Shown piece after piece: positions 1 to 7,991 of a stretch of DNA of 32,616 bases. How positions within the stretch are numbered: the first letter of the stretch is position 1; the number at the start of each line of letters is the position of its first letter. A program made the position numbers and the translations under genes. The notes below the pieces were generated by a model. It saw nothing but the letters and a program-made list of their open reading frames with translations. It was not told the DNA's origin and made no database searches. The DNA is from a virus: positions 1 to 32,616 of the IMG/VR virus record IMGVR_UViG_3300038701_002606, one strand, 5' to 3'.

Positions 1-205
1 GTGGGAGAAAGGAGAAAACGTCTACCTCCGCCGACCCGGCACCCAAATCTTCTTCTGGATCACCGGTGGCGGTTTCATCATCTGGTGGCTTGTCGATTTC
101 TTCAGGATCCCCGGCCTTGTCGAACGCCACAACCACGAAACCGCCCGCCGCATCATGGCCGACATCTCCCAACTCCAAATCCCCGCAAATCCACCCCAAA
201 CCTAA
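1..205 (+). CDS. TM2-domain membrane protein, 5'-truncated by window edge
   Basis: The reading frame begins at base 2 and runs to TAA at 203-205. The visible 67 residues contain a YLRRPGTQ segment, a hydrophobic helix (FFWITGGGFIIWWLVDFF) and a basic tail with RHNHETAR. Residue by residue this matches the TM2 protein at 32203-32541, so this is the C-terminal two thirds of a paralogue. TM2 proteins are small two-helix inner-membrane proteins with no firmly assigned biochemical role. The 3' noncoding DNA just after the stop also resembles the sequence after the right-hand copy. It could be a host gene flanking the phage or a phage-borne gene. Confidence 0.75.
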   Translation, partial: WEKGENVYLRRPGTQIFFWITGGGFIIWWLVDFFRIPGLVERHNHETARRIMADISQLQIPANPPQT

Positions 206-388
206 CCCCAACCCCACAAAACCCCCAATCTCACCCAACCTCCCCGGGGAAAAACAATTCCGCCCCCCATCCCACAAAAACATGATGCGAGACACACACC
301 CCAGGACGTTCTTTTCAATCTGAAAGCTTACTTATTGTCCACAATCCACCCGCGCCGGGACTCCTGCTACAAACTACCGCCGCAAAAC

Positions 389-1561
389 TCACCCAAACTT
401 CACCCGTCGCGCCTCACTCAACGAATGATCCGCCCGCGTATGAGTGTAAGTCCGGAGAATTAAAACCCCTCCGTCTTTGTGTCCCGCCCACTTCGCCACC
501 GTCGCCACGTCCACCCCGGACTCAATGCACGACGTGATGAAGAAGTGTCTCAAATCATATGGGCGAATCTTCGGCATCCCCAACCGCTCGCACGCGTTGG
601 ACAAGGCACGAACCGGACTGGAAACCGTGAACAGCTTCCCCTCCCTCTTCCTCATCCGTTCCCGGTCGATCACCGCCGCGAGATGGTCATTGATAGGAAG
701 CAACCTTTCTTCCCGGTTCTTTGTTCCTTCCTTTCCGCCTCGCACCGAGAGCCAATCCCCTTGAATATCTTCAGCCGCCAATTCCCTCAACTCACCCGGG
801 CGGCATCCAGAGTATGCCATGAACTCAACCATTGCCGCCACCTCCCGCGAATTTCTCTTTCCTTGTCGCCTGATACTCTCCGCCACCGCCTTCACATCCT
901 CTCCGCTTGGCATCACCCGCAATCGCTTCCGAACCGGCCTCCGCTCCAGGCACTCCGCCGGACTCTCCCCCAATCCTCGCGCCTTCCAACACATCGAGAG
1001 GACAGCCTTCAACACCCTCAACTTGTGATTCACGGTCACCGGCTCCCATTGCTCACACTCCTTTCGCCACCACCGGCGCAAATCTTCAGATTTCAACACC
1101 CTCACCGGAATCTCACCCAGCTCACTCCGCTTCAATAGATCGGCCCGCTTCTCATAATCCGCCAAAGTGGATGCCTTGATCCGCACCCTCTCCGACTGCA
1201 CCCGCAACCACTCAACGCACCAATCCCCGAACGTCTCCAGCTTCCCCAGCTCGCTCCTCAACTCCAAAGCCCCCGCATACTCAGCCCGCGCCTTCTCAAT
1301 CGCTCTCGTGATACGAGTCTTCGCCACCGATTGAGACTTCGTTTTCAGGCTTCCCCGTCTCGACCGGCCACCGATTTTGGCTTGCCAATAATACGTGCCC
1401 GCCCTACTCCGCACCAGGTAACTAATCCCGGTCGACTTGTATTCACTCACGCCATCAACACACCACCCCAGCTCCCCGGGATCAATGACCCATTTCCGCC
1501 GGTCGTCCCTCTGCGGTCGTCCCTCTACAATTTCGAAGGCAATGAATACCGGCCAAACCAT
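389..1561 (-). CDS. int: Tyrosine recombinase, phage integrase
   Basis: The 390-residue protein has the lambda-integrase layout: an N-terminal arm/core DNA-binding part (about 45-210) and a C-terminal catalytic domain (about 215-390). Visible catalytic residues are R254 (SGCRPGEL), a lysine near 277 (GGKEGTK), R338 in YDLRH (Tyr where many family members have His in HxxR), H361 in AGHKD, and the nucleophile Y372 (RTYTH). It should catalyse site-specific integration and excision. The gene starts 25 bp from a partial tRNA (1587-1626). Its first codons contain two copies of AGGGACGACCG, and two more copies occur on the far side of the tRNA fragment, as expected for arm-type binding sites. It is complete and transcribed leftward. 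The start ATG at 1561 has no clear Shine-Dalgarno sequence. Confidence 0.93.
   Translation of the reverse strand: MVWPVFIAFEIVEGRPQRDDRRKWVIDPGELGWCVDGVSEYKSTGISYLVRSRAGTYYWQAKIGGRSRRGSLKTKSQSVAKTRITRAIEKARAEYAGALELRSELGKLETFGDWCVEWLRVQSERVRIKASTLADYEKRADLLKRSELGEIPVRVLKSEDLRRWWRKECEQWEPVTVNHKLRVLKAVLSMCWKARGLGESPAECLERRPVRKRLRVMPSGEDVKAVAESIRRQGKRNSREVAAMVEFMAYSGCRPGELRELAAEDIQGDWLSVRGGKEGTKNREERLLPINDHLAAVIDRERMRKREGKLFTVSSPVRALSNACERLGMPKIRPYDLRHFFITSCIESGVDVATVAKWAGHKDGGVLILRTYTHTRADHSLSEARRVKFG
1500..1526. repeat. Left pair of CGGTCGTCCCTCT repeats (candidate integrase arm sites)
   Basis: Two direct copies of CGGTCGTCCCTCT lie at 1500-1512 and 1514-1526, inside the 5' end of the integrase gene, with a 14-bp period. 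The same core (CGGTCGTCCCT) occurs twice at 1731-1754. Paired repeats on both sides of an attachment core are typical of arm-type sites for lambda-class integrases. Binding is inferred, not shown. Confidence 0.55.
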
Positions 1562-1586
1562 TGCAAATCAAAGACTTTGAGAAAAA

Positions 1587-1626
1587 GGGGCTGTAGCTCA
1601 GTTGGTTAGAGCAGAGGACTCATAAT
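1587..1626 (+). other. 5' half of a CAU-anticodon tRNA, probable attP core
   Basis: The sequence begins with acceptor strand GGGGCTG and continues with TA, D-stem GCTC, D-loop AGTTGGTTA and GAGC, then anticodon stem GAGGA and loop CTCATAA, with anticodon CAT at 1621-1623. Homology stops just after the anticodon loop. No complementary anticodon strand, T-arm or acceptor 3' strand follows, so this is not a functional tRNA. Temperate phages often carry a tRNA part at attP, and crossover in the anticodon loop is known for this integrase class. The parent is tRNA-Met(CAU) or tRNA-Ile2. Because it lies between integrase and the phage body, it reads as attP more naturally than as attL. Confidence 0.75.
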
Positions 1627-1730
1627 TACACGACTCTCCCCAATCTCACCCAACGTTCCCCGCCGTTTCAACGTTTTGGGCAACCTTCCGCCGGGGCCCA
1701 CCCCCTGATTTGCTCTATATTTGCAACCGT

Positions 1731-1754
1731 CGGTCGTCCCTTTCGGTCGTCCCT
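1731..1754. repeat. Right pair of CGGTCGTCCCT repeats (candidate integrase arm sites)
   Basis: Copies at 1731-1741 and 1744-1754 match the pair at 1500-1526 and lie about 105 bp to the right of the tRNA fragment. They are followed directly by a different tandem repeat, GGTCATTGTC at 1759-1768 and 1770-1779. That second repeat recurs at 18775-18794. Confidence 0.55.
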
Positions 1755-1760
1755 GTCTGG

Positions 1761-2153
1761 TCATTGTCCGGTCATTGTCGGGACACCCTCTACCAACTCC
1801 GCGTCCAGAGCAATCGCCACCCGCCCGGCCTCGTTTCGCACCGGTGCGGGATCGACCAACCCGGCCCTGATCTTCCGATCCAAGGTCCGCACGCTCACCC
1901 CCACAATCTCCGCGAATTCCTCACGGGTGAAATGGCCACGGACCCCCGCCCGCTTCTCGATGCCTGAAAAATCGTCCACCGAGATCACCGGGCTCATCTC
2001 CTGATTGTTTTCCTGCCGCATCACCGGCCCCGCCGTCGTCTCCTTGTAAAAGACGATCACGCCCAGCACCACCAGGAAGACCATCGATTGCATCGCCACC
2101 ACCAACTTCACGCCCCGAATCTCCCCCCGCATCAACTCTATTTCGTTGCGCAT
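1761..2153 (-). CDS. Membrane-anchored protein with MerR/excisionase-like HTH
   Basis: This 130-residue protein has one predicted transmembrane helix near residues 18-38 (VVAMQSMVFLVVLGVIVFY). A linker follows, and then a C-terminal helix-turn-helix at about 74-110 (FTREEFAEIVGVSVRTLDRKI) that resembles MerR or excisionase-type DNA-binding domains. The arrangement suggests a DNA-binding domain tethered to the inner membrane. It is the last gene of the long leftward unit, next to the putative attP, so a role as excisionase or attachment accessory factor is possible. Its last residues and stop are encoded by the GGTCATTGTC tandem repeat. No specific family is recognised. Confidence 0.6.
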   Translation of the reverse strand: MRNEIELMRGEIRGVKLVVAMQSMVFLVVLGVIVFYKETTAGPVMRQENNQEMSPVISVDDFSGIEKRAGVRGHFTREEFAEIVGVSVRTLDRKIRAGLVDPAPVRNEAGRVAIALDAELVEGVPTMTGQ

Positions 2154-2189
2154 CCCACATGATAAAACGACACACGAACAACTATCAAT

Positions 2190-2681
2190 TCACCATTGGG
2201 AAATGCGCATTTTTACCACTATCAAAACCACCCCGACCCACAGACTTAAAAAAACCATCATCTTCAGATCCAGGAACCCGGCCAGCCCGCGCCCTGTGTG
2301 CCTCCTCAATAACTCCCGGTCCCCCTCATCCTTCTCCGCCAGATACTCGTACGCGCTCCGAACGTGACAATACCCCGCCAGGATCCCAGCACCCTGACGG
2401 GAGGGAATGTTGGAAATCACCCCGTGTGCGAACCACCAATCCGACCATTCCGCGCCCAAATAGGACCCAAGCCACGCCATGAACCAATAGGCATTGTCAA
2501 ACACCTGCCCCACGAACGACACCGCCACCCCCAAAAGCATCCACTGTGCCGCCGTCTTATGTCCCCTCACCACACCCAGGGCATCGGCACCCCATATCCT
2601 CAACACCACCAACGCAAGCCAGATCGTCGGCACCGTCAGCACCAACGACAACACCTCCGCCCCATCGCTCGCATCACTCAT
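2190..2681 (-). CDS. Integral membrane protein of unknown function
   Basis: The 163 residues include hydrophobic stretches at about 10-30 (VLTVPTIWLALVVLRIW), 45-70 and 140-160 (MMVFLSLWVGVVLIVV), so three to four membrane segments are likely. The start ATG lies inside the end of the preceding gene (8-bp overlap). Its position downstream of endolysin and a small coiled-coil membrane protein suggests a lysis-related or accessory membrane role, but no motif supports an assignment. Confidence 0.6.
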   Translation of the reverse strand: MSDASDGAEVLSLVLTVPTIWLALVVLRIWGADALGVVRGHKTAAQWMLLGVAVSFVGQVFDNAYWFMAWLGSYLGAEWSDWWFAHGVISNIPSRQGAGILAGYCHVRSAYEYLAEKDEGDRELLRRHTGRGLAGFLDLKMMVFLSLWVGVVLIVVKMRISQW

Positions 2682-2940
2682 CGTCCGGGAATCTCTTCAG
2701 GAAGTCCCCATGTAATTGCTCAATCATGGGCACCACCTTTTTCGCCAAGTGGATCTCCCCCTCCAACCGACCAACCTTCCCCGACATCTCGACCAGCTCC
2801 TGTGTCGTCTCGTCATGCCGCTTCTCGATCCTATCCGACCGCTCCTCAATCTTCTCCACGCCCTTCTGATTGATCCGGTAAAGGAACACAATCACCCCGG
2901 CGAGCGTGCCCAGGGCGGACATGAAAAGACTATCAGACAT
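2674..2940 (-). CDS. Small membrane protein with coiled coil, lysis cassette (spanin- or holin-like)
   Basis: The 88-residue protein has an N-terminal hydrophobic segment (about 5-21, FMSALGTLAGVIVFLYRI) and then a long charged helix with heptad character (VEKIEERSDRIEKRHDET). An N-terminal anchor plus periplasmic coiled coil is the layout of inner-membrane spanins and of some small phage membrane proteins encoded beside endolysins. A good Shine-Dalgarno (GGAGGATG) precedes the ATG at 2940. It lies 3 bp after the endolysin gene. Spanin function is inference from topology and place. Confidence 0.6.
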   Translation of the reverse strand: MSDSLFMSALGTLAGVIVFLYRINQKGVEKIEERSDRIEKRHDETTQELVEMSGKVGRLEGEIHLAKKVVPMIEQLHGDFLKRFPDDE

Positions 2941-2943
2941 GCT

Positions 2944-3639
2944 TCAACATCCTCCAGAAAAATACCGCCGCAACCCCTCAACATAAGCCCTGGCCACCCC
3001 GTCCACATCGTCCACGAACCTCTCCCGCTCTGCCGGATTGCTCACAAAGAACGGCTCACAGAGACAACACGGTGCCGGCGACGCCTTAATCATCCCCGAC
3101 CCCCTCCCGCTCCGATTCTCAAAAATCCCATTGCTCCGCCTCGCCCGACTCCAGGGCGCGAACAACTGCCACGCATCCCGCATTGCCGACGCCAATCCCC
3201 GACTCTCCCGATAGTGGAATTCATGCCCATGGGCCTCCTCATAATCCACCGCGTTATAGTGCAACAACAACACCACCTCCGCCCCCGGGAAATGCTTCAG
3301 CACCCCCGACCGCATCTCCGCGCACCTCCGGGAATAAGCCTGGCTTCGATGCTCATAAACGAACACCTCCGCCCCCTGTGCCTCCAAAATCTCCACCATC
3401 CTTACCGCCAACTTCAGGTTCCACTTCCGCTCCCCCTCGGCACCGCCTCCCGGCTCATGCCCGATCACCAGGCACACCCGCCGGTTGAACAAGCCACCCG
3501 CCCCCGGACCACCGGGAGCGGGTGCTACCTCATGCTTACCCAAAACCAAAGCCTCCTCCTCATCGATCACCCGACGAAGATTCCGAAAGTCCCGCGGTGA
3601 ATTCCGCGCATACCAAAGCAACGTCGTCTCGTAACTCAT
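2944..3639 (-). CDS. N-acetylmuramoyl-L-alanine amidase, endolysin (Amidase_3)
   Basis: The protein hydrolyses the amide bond between MurNAc and the stem peptide at lysis. Of 231 residues, the catalytic domain covers about 54-228. Visible zinc and catalytic residues follow the Amidase_3 pattern: H61 in LVIGHEPGG (normally GHGG), E70, H127 in LLLHYNAVD, and the C-terminal glutamate E195 in CEPFFVSNP. No signal peptide is visible, so release through a holin is expected. The 50-residue N-terminal extension has no recognised wall-binding motif. The start ATG at 3639 is preceded by AGGAGG. Neighbouring genes encode a holin-like protein upstream and a coiled-coil membrane protein downstream, which forms a lysis cassette. 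Confidence 0.85.
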   Translation of the reverse strand: MSYETTLLWYARNSPRDFRNLRRVIDEEEALVLGKHEVAPAPGGPGAGGLFNRRVCLVIGHEPGGGAEGERKWNLKLAVRMVEILEAQGAEVFVYEHRSQAYSRRCAEMRSGVLKHFPGAEVVLLLHYNAVDYEEAHGHEFHYRESRGLASAMRDAWQLFAPWSRARRSNGIFENRSGRGSGMIKASPAPCCLCEPFFVSNPAERERFVDDVDGVARAYVEGLRRYFSGGC

Positions 3640-3651
3640 ACCGGCCTCCTA

Positions 3652-3834
3652 TTATTTCCCAGGGGCATCCACCCCCGGCTCTTGTATCTGCTCAATCACC
3701 CGCCCGGCCTCCACCGGGTCGATCCCAAACACCGGATTCCCCGACTCATCCAGAGTCACCGTGCAAGAGGGCAGGAAAAACACCAACCCGAAAGCCAGAA
3801 TCACAACCGGCAACTTCCCGCCGCCTCCGGGCAT
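3652..3834 (-). CDS. Possible embedded lipoprotein (outer-membrane spanin candidate)
   Basis: An internal in-frame ATG at 3834, preceded by GGGGAAG, would give a 60-residue protein with a textbook type II signal: a short N-terminus with Lys7, a hydrophobic core (LPVVILAFGLVFF) and the lipobox LPSC with Cys24. A short polar mature part follows. Outer-membrane spanin subunits are often encoded inside another lysis gene. Here the frame is the same as the host gene, so it could also simply be the C-terminus of the longer protein. Confidence 0.4.
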   Translation of the reverse strand: MPGGGGKLPVVILAFGLVFFLPSCTVTLDESGNPVFGIDPVEAGRVIEQIQEPGVDAPGK

Positions 3835-4155
3835 CTTCCCCGTGTGATGCCAGTGACTCGACACTATCGCGAACAACGGCCCCAACACCGCCAGCATCGC
3901 CGTCGCCTTCTCCTCGTCCAGCAACTCAAACGTCACCATCGCCGCACCCAATGCCCCGGCAACCTTCCGAATCAGGCTCATCAGCATGTCAACCGAGTCC
4001 TTATTTCGGAACCCCCATGCCAACATCACCACCGACAACAACACGCCGGAAATCGCCTCGATTTGATTCCCCGAATACAGCCCCCACGCCGCCACCGCCG
4101 CGCCCGTCACGTTCAAAAGCTCCCGAACTTGTCCCGAAAATTGCTCCCTAGTCAT
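3652..4155 (-). CDS. Holin-like multi-span membrane protein with C-terminal lipoprotein-like segment
   Basis: The 167 residues from the chosen ATG contain hydrophobic segments at about 17-30, 35-50, 68-80 and 90-102, compatible with a holin. A further hydrophobic run ends in LPSC, a lipobox-like sequence, and a polar tail. I chose ATG 4155 because TTGACG at 4170-4175 sits 14 nt upstream, as in ten other genes of this phage. A GTG at 4182 with GGAGG directly adjacent is an alternative. The place between fibre gene and endolysin supports a lysis role. The last 60 codons look like a separate lipoprotein gene (see 3652-3834). Confidence 0.6.
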   Translation of the reverse strand: MTREQFSGQVRELLNVTGAAVAAWGLYSGNQIEAISGVLLSVVMLAWGFRNKDSVDMLMSLIRKVAGALGAAMVTFELLDEEKATAMLAVLGPLFAIVSSHWHHTGKMPGGGGKLPVVILAFGLVFFLPSCTVTLDESGNPVFGIDPVEAGRVIEQIQEPGVDAPGK

Positions 4156-4178
4156 GAGACGGGCGGGAACGTCAACAA

Positions 4179-6836
4179 TCACACCTCCCTTCCCATCGCT
4201 GTCTGGAAGTCCTGCACAAGCGTTTCGAGAATATCGGCCTCCGCTTTGCTCAAACCATCCCCGATGATGTCCATGGCGGAATTGTGATCTCCAAAGTCTT
4301 CCGCCGTCCCCCCGTTATTACGAGCGAAGAGGTAAAGATTCACGCTCGTTCCATCAACTGCCGCATCCGTGTCATCATACTCGACACCGCCGCTCCTCGC
4401 GAATTGCTCTGCCGCACCAACCCGGCTCGCGAAATTGTGCCCCTCAAAACTCCCCGCATGAGTCGCCAAGACTCCGTTAATTGCCACCCCGTTCAAACCT
4501 GAAACGGTCATCCTCGTAGACGTGTCCACGCGCATCGCCGCACGGTCACCAGTCCCTCCGCTCGCCCCGATGAAATACCCGCCCGTCGTCGGGGAGGCCG
4601 TCCGGCAATAGGTGTAGAGGAACAAAGAATTGACCGAGGTGAAGTCCTCCGTCTTCAGCCCGGTGTCTCCGTAAAACGCGGTCCCGTCTCCTGTCACTCC
4701 ATTGGCATCATGCGTCGGAGTGCCCCCCGTCCAGGTGATATTGGAATTGGCCTTCAGATCGATCGCATGGTCAGAAGCCGACCCTCCCATATAAGGGTAA
4801 ATCGCCCGAAGCTTACTCCACAGTGAATTGTTTTTCAGCCCCAGCACGAACTTGTTCAACGCCGTTTTCTCTGCCTGATCCACGATCCCCGCCGCGGTCA
4901 AATAAGTGTCCGCATCGGAATCAATCGCGATGACAATATCATTCTCAATCGTCCAATAATAAAAGCTCCCGTCGAACTCCCACGACAAACGGTCCAGCTC
5001 ATAGGCCCCCGTCGAGAGCGCAAAGCTTGATTGAGTCGCCGACCCGTCCGGCAAGGTCAGCGTCCTCGATCCCGTCGCATCCTGCTCCACGTAAATCACC
5101 CCCCTCATCCCGTTCTCCGACCCGGAAATTTCCAAGGTCCGGTTTCCGCCAAGGACGAGCTTGTGGGACTGAAAGGTTTTGTGCTTGTCGCAAGTGATCG
5201 TGACCGTCGTATCATCCTCCAGGTCCGCGAATGCCGGTGCGGTCCCCGGTGTCCAAAGCCCGGTTTTTGAAAACTCCGCTATCTCCGCAAAATCCGTCAC
5301 GAACACTCCCTCATCGTTCACCGACCCCGTTTCGCTATTCGTCGATTCACCCTCGCTGCCTTCCACATATCCGTCATGATAAAGCCGCAGCGCGACATTC
5401 TTCCCCGTCGAGTCGAGGTGATGAGCCTGCCAACACATTTCACTGGGAATGCTCCGCGCCCCCCCAGGATACGCCGCGTCCCACGCGTGAGTTTGAAAAG
5501 AGAAGACCCTCGACGGCTTGAGCGTATCACTGGCCGATGCGTAACCCGAAACCAATTTGAGATAGTAAGCCGTCCGCAATGTCGAATTCCCCCCCAGCTG
5601 CATCGGCCCCCCGCAGGCAAAAGCAAAACGCCACCGAGAAGAAAAAATCATCTCTCCCCCGAATTGGTCGTGAGTATTGTCATGGCAAAGCGTGGCCATC
5701 ACCGTATTCCCTCCATCCGGATCATACCAGACCAAGCCCGTGTTCGCCGGGAAGTGAATATTTCCAGGACCCGAAAACGCCGGATCCGCCTCGTCCACTC
5801 CCACATTCAACTCCGCCGTCACGATATTCCCGTCATCGTCCACGAACAACCCGAACCCATCCGACAAACCCAACTCCGCCCGCGCCGTCGCCACCTGTCC
5901 CGCGCTCAACCCCTCGCCGCTCGCCCGCTCAAAGGTCGCCACGAAGTCCTTGATATTCGCATTCCGCGCCTCCCGGCCCCCGCTGAAAGTCGCCCCGTCC
6001 CAGGTAAAGGTTGCCGACATATCCCCCGCTGAAAGCGAGACGGTCTTGCTGTTCCCCGCCGTCCCTTTCAGATCCACCGAGACTGTCAGCGTCGTTGCCG
6101 TCGCTACCGCCGTCAGCTCATCAAAGGCCGCCGGCCTCCCCGCAAATGTCGTATTGACTCCATCCACCGGGCTGTCCCCGTTGATATACGCCTCCAGCTC
6201 CGCCAGGAACTCCGCCACGGTCAGCCCCGTGTTGTTCGCGATATAGCTCGCCCCACTCGCATCTCCCGAGTCCTCGACATACTCCACCTGCGTCCCGTCG
6301 ATCTCCACATAACTCGAATCCGGAGGACTCGCAAAGGCTCCCGTGCTGGTCAGCACCGCCTCCGCACTCAGGGCCACCACCGCCCCGATCGATGGCAACA
6401 GCTCTTCATCGTCCGCCCGATTGACATCATTCACGATGAGGCAATTCAAGGTGTTGGTCGAAAGCGTCCCGTCGTCCGTTGTCCAACTCACCTCCGCCAT
6501 CGCCTCCAGGCTGGCGACATCATTGGAGTCATCTCCATCCACCTCCAGGGCCGCATCGATGGCCGTCATATCAAACGCCGCCGTCCCTTTGTAAATCCCA
6601 TCCTCCAGCGTGAAATCCGTCACCGAAAGCAACAGATCGCCATCATATTTCCCCCGCTCCTTGACTCCATAAACCAAGCTCGCGCCCTCCGGCAAAGTCG
6701 CCGCCGTCACCCCCTCACAAAACTCCACCTCAATCGCCGCCGTGTCCCCTCGTTTATGCTCAAATGGACGCGGCGAAGAAGCCACTCCCCGGGATGTCAC
6801 AAACCGACCCGTCAACAAATCCACCGTGATACGCAT
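4179..6836 (-). CDS. Tail fibre / receptor-binding protein
   Basis: At 885 residues this is the largest structural protein, located last in the tail module where host-recognition proteins lie. Residues 1-150 form a small beta-rich domain reminiscent of the BppU-type N-terminal attachment domain. A threonine/alanine/glycine-rich middle follows. Around 560-640 there is a repeat-type module (HKLVLGGNRTLEISGS, RTLTLPDGS). The last 200 residues resemble a LamG/lectin-like binding domain common in phage tail proteins (SLWSKLRAIYPYMGGSASD; GVTGDGTAFYGDTG). Domain names are by resemblance only. ATG 6836 has TTGACG 14 nt upstream. The stop overlaps the leader of the next gene. Confidence 0.75.
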   Translation of the reverse strand: MRITVDLLTGRFVTSRGVASSPRPFEHKRGDTAAIEVEFCEGVTAATLPEGASLVYGVKERGKYDGDLLLSVTDFTLEDGIYKGTAAFDMTAIDAALEVDGDDSNDVASLEAMAEVSWTTDDGTLSTNTLNCLIVNDVNRADDEELLPSIGAVVALSAEAVLTSTGAFASPPDSSYVEIDGTQVEYVEDSGDASGASYIANNTGLTVAEFLAELEAYINGDSPVDGVNTTFAGRPAAFDELTAVATATTLTVSVDLKGTAGNSKTVSLSAGDMSATFTWDGATFSGGREARNANIKDFVATFERASGEGLSAGQVATARAELGLSDGFGLFVDDDGNIVTAELNVGVDEADPAFSGPGNIHFPANTGLVWYDPDGGNTVMATLCHDNTHDQFGGEMIFSSRWRFAFACGGPMQLGGNSTLRTAYYLKLVSGYASASDTLKPSRVFSFQTHAWDAAYPGGARSIPSEMCWQAHHLDSTGKNVALRLYHDGYVEGSEGESTNSETGSVNDEGVFVTDFAEIAEFSKTGLWTPGTAPAFADLEDDTTVTITCDKHKTFQSHKLVLGGNRTLEISGSENGMRGVIYVEQDATGSRTLTLPDGSATQSSFALSTGAYELDRLSWEFDGSFYYWTIENDIVIAIDSDADTYLTAAGIVDQAEKTALNKFVLGLKNNSLWSKLRAIYPYMGGSASDHAIDLKANSNITWTGGTPTHDANGVTGDGTAFYGDTGLKTEDFTSVNSLFLYTYCRTASPTTGGYFIGASGGTGDRAAMRVDTSTRMTVSGLNGVAINGVLATHAGSFEGHNFASRVGAAEQFARSGGVEYDDTDAAVDGTSVNLYLFARNNGGTAEDFGDHNSAMDIIGDGLSKAEADILETLVQDFQTAMGREV

Positions 6837-6860
6837 ACCGCGCCCCGACCCGTCAACCGA

Positions 6861-7988
6861 TTAAGGACCACTCGACCCCGCGCAATCACCCAGCGTCATC
6901 GTGACATCACCGGATCCAGTCAATAACCCATCCTCCCACACCAGCTCCGCAATCACCGTCGCGTCACAATCCACGAAAGTAATCGTACGATTCACCCCGT
7001 TCCCGGTGATCCTCACGATGTCCCCGTCCTGCACGATTCTGATTTGTCGCTCGTCCCCTTGCTCCCCCTGACCCAGGCTCCGAAACTTCGCCTTCTTCGT
7101 CGGGTCCACCGGGTCTGTCAGGTCCGGCTCCTCATAAATTTTCGCCGCAAAACCCGTCTCCCCGTCCCCGATGTTCTCGGCATCGAATCGCAATTTCACC
7201 ACGTCGTCCTCCAGGAAGTCCTCCAACCCATACTCCCCCAAGGTCCGGTAAAATTCCAGCCGTTGTTCCTCCGCGTCCCATCCCTTGTAAGCGTCCGATC
7301 CCGATCCCCCCACGTTTTTCGCCTGTTGCAAAATCGGGCCAATTTCGATGTCTGATTTCTGCCAATATTTGATAACCGCCTGCGTCTCATCATCCGGGTC
7401 CGCCGATATCTGACAGAGCCGCCGTTTTTGATACTGTTCCGGATCCCCCGCCGCGTCCGCATCCCCAGGTTGATAGTGCGCACTATCCGTCACCGCCGCA
7501 CTCTCCGCCGCAATCGTCGGGGTCCCTGTTAGAATCCCCTCCCCGGTCCGCTCAATCGTGCAATAGATATACCCGCCTTCCGGTACGAACACCACCGGCC
7601 TCTCCCCGGTCTCCACATCATTTTCATCCATCGCCGTCCCCCCGATCGTCGGGATTTTATAGTCTACCCCGTTCCCGCTATTCGCCGCCGCCGCCGGATT
7701 CATCGACACCACCCGCCCCGGTTCCAGCGTCACGTTCCACCCCTCCGCCGGTGGATCCTCGCCATCGGTCCCTTGCGAAATCGCCGCCACCGCGAACGGC
7801 GCCAGGTCCCCACTCTCATCCTGCCAACTCCCCCGCCGGGGAATCGTCAGCACCGTCCCCGCCGGGGTGTGTTTCCGCCGATACCCTACCCCGGGCTGGA
7901 TCATCAAAGACCGCATGAAATCGACCATCGCATTGAAATCATCCGCCCGCACCGGATCCCCCGGCCTCACCTTCTCTGGTAATTTCAT
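6861..7988 (-). CDS. Putative tail protein, unknown
   Basis: The 375-residue soluble acidic protein has no signal peptide or membrane segment. The N-terminus (MKLPEKVRPGDPVRADDFNA) resembles the start of phage tail or fibre-associated proteins that place a PGDP.KADDFNA-type segment before beta-rich domains. The C-terminal 100 residues are beta-rich and end in DCAGSSGP. It lies between another tail protein and the fibre, so it is probably part of the tail tip or fibre attachment. The start is preceded by GGATTAAGAG. Confidence 0.6.
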   Translation of the reverse strand: MKLPEKVRPGDPVRADDFNAMVDFMRSLMIQPGVGYRRKHTPAGTVLTIPRRGSWQDESGDLAPFAVAAISQGTDGEDPPAEGWNVTLEPGRVVSMNPAAAANSGNGVDYKIPTIGGTAMDENDVETGERPVVFVPEGGYIYCTIERTGEGILTGTPTIAAESAAVTDSAHYQPGDADAAGDPEQYQKRRLCQISADPDDETQAVIKYWQKSDIEIGPILQQAKNVGGSGSDAYKGWDAEEQRLEFYRTLGEYGLEDFLEDDVVKLRFDAENIGDGETGFAAKIYEEPDLTDPVDPTKKAKFRSLGQGEQGDERQIRIVQDGDIVRITGNGVNRTITFVDCDATVIAELVWEDGLLTGSGDVTMTLGDCAGSSGP

Positions 7989-7991
7989 CTC

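Noticed and set aside
1587-1700. A complete tRNA gene
   Set aside because: The anticodon 3' strand, T-arm and acceptor 3' strand cannot be found after 1626, so only the 5' half is present.
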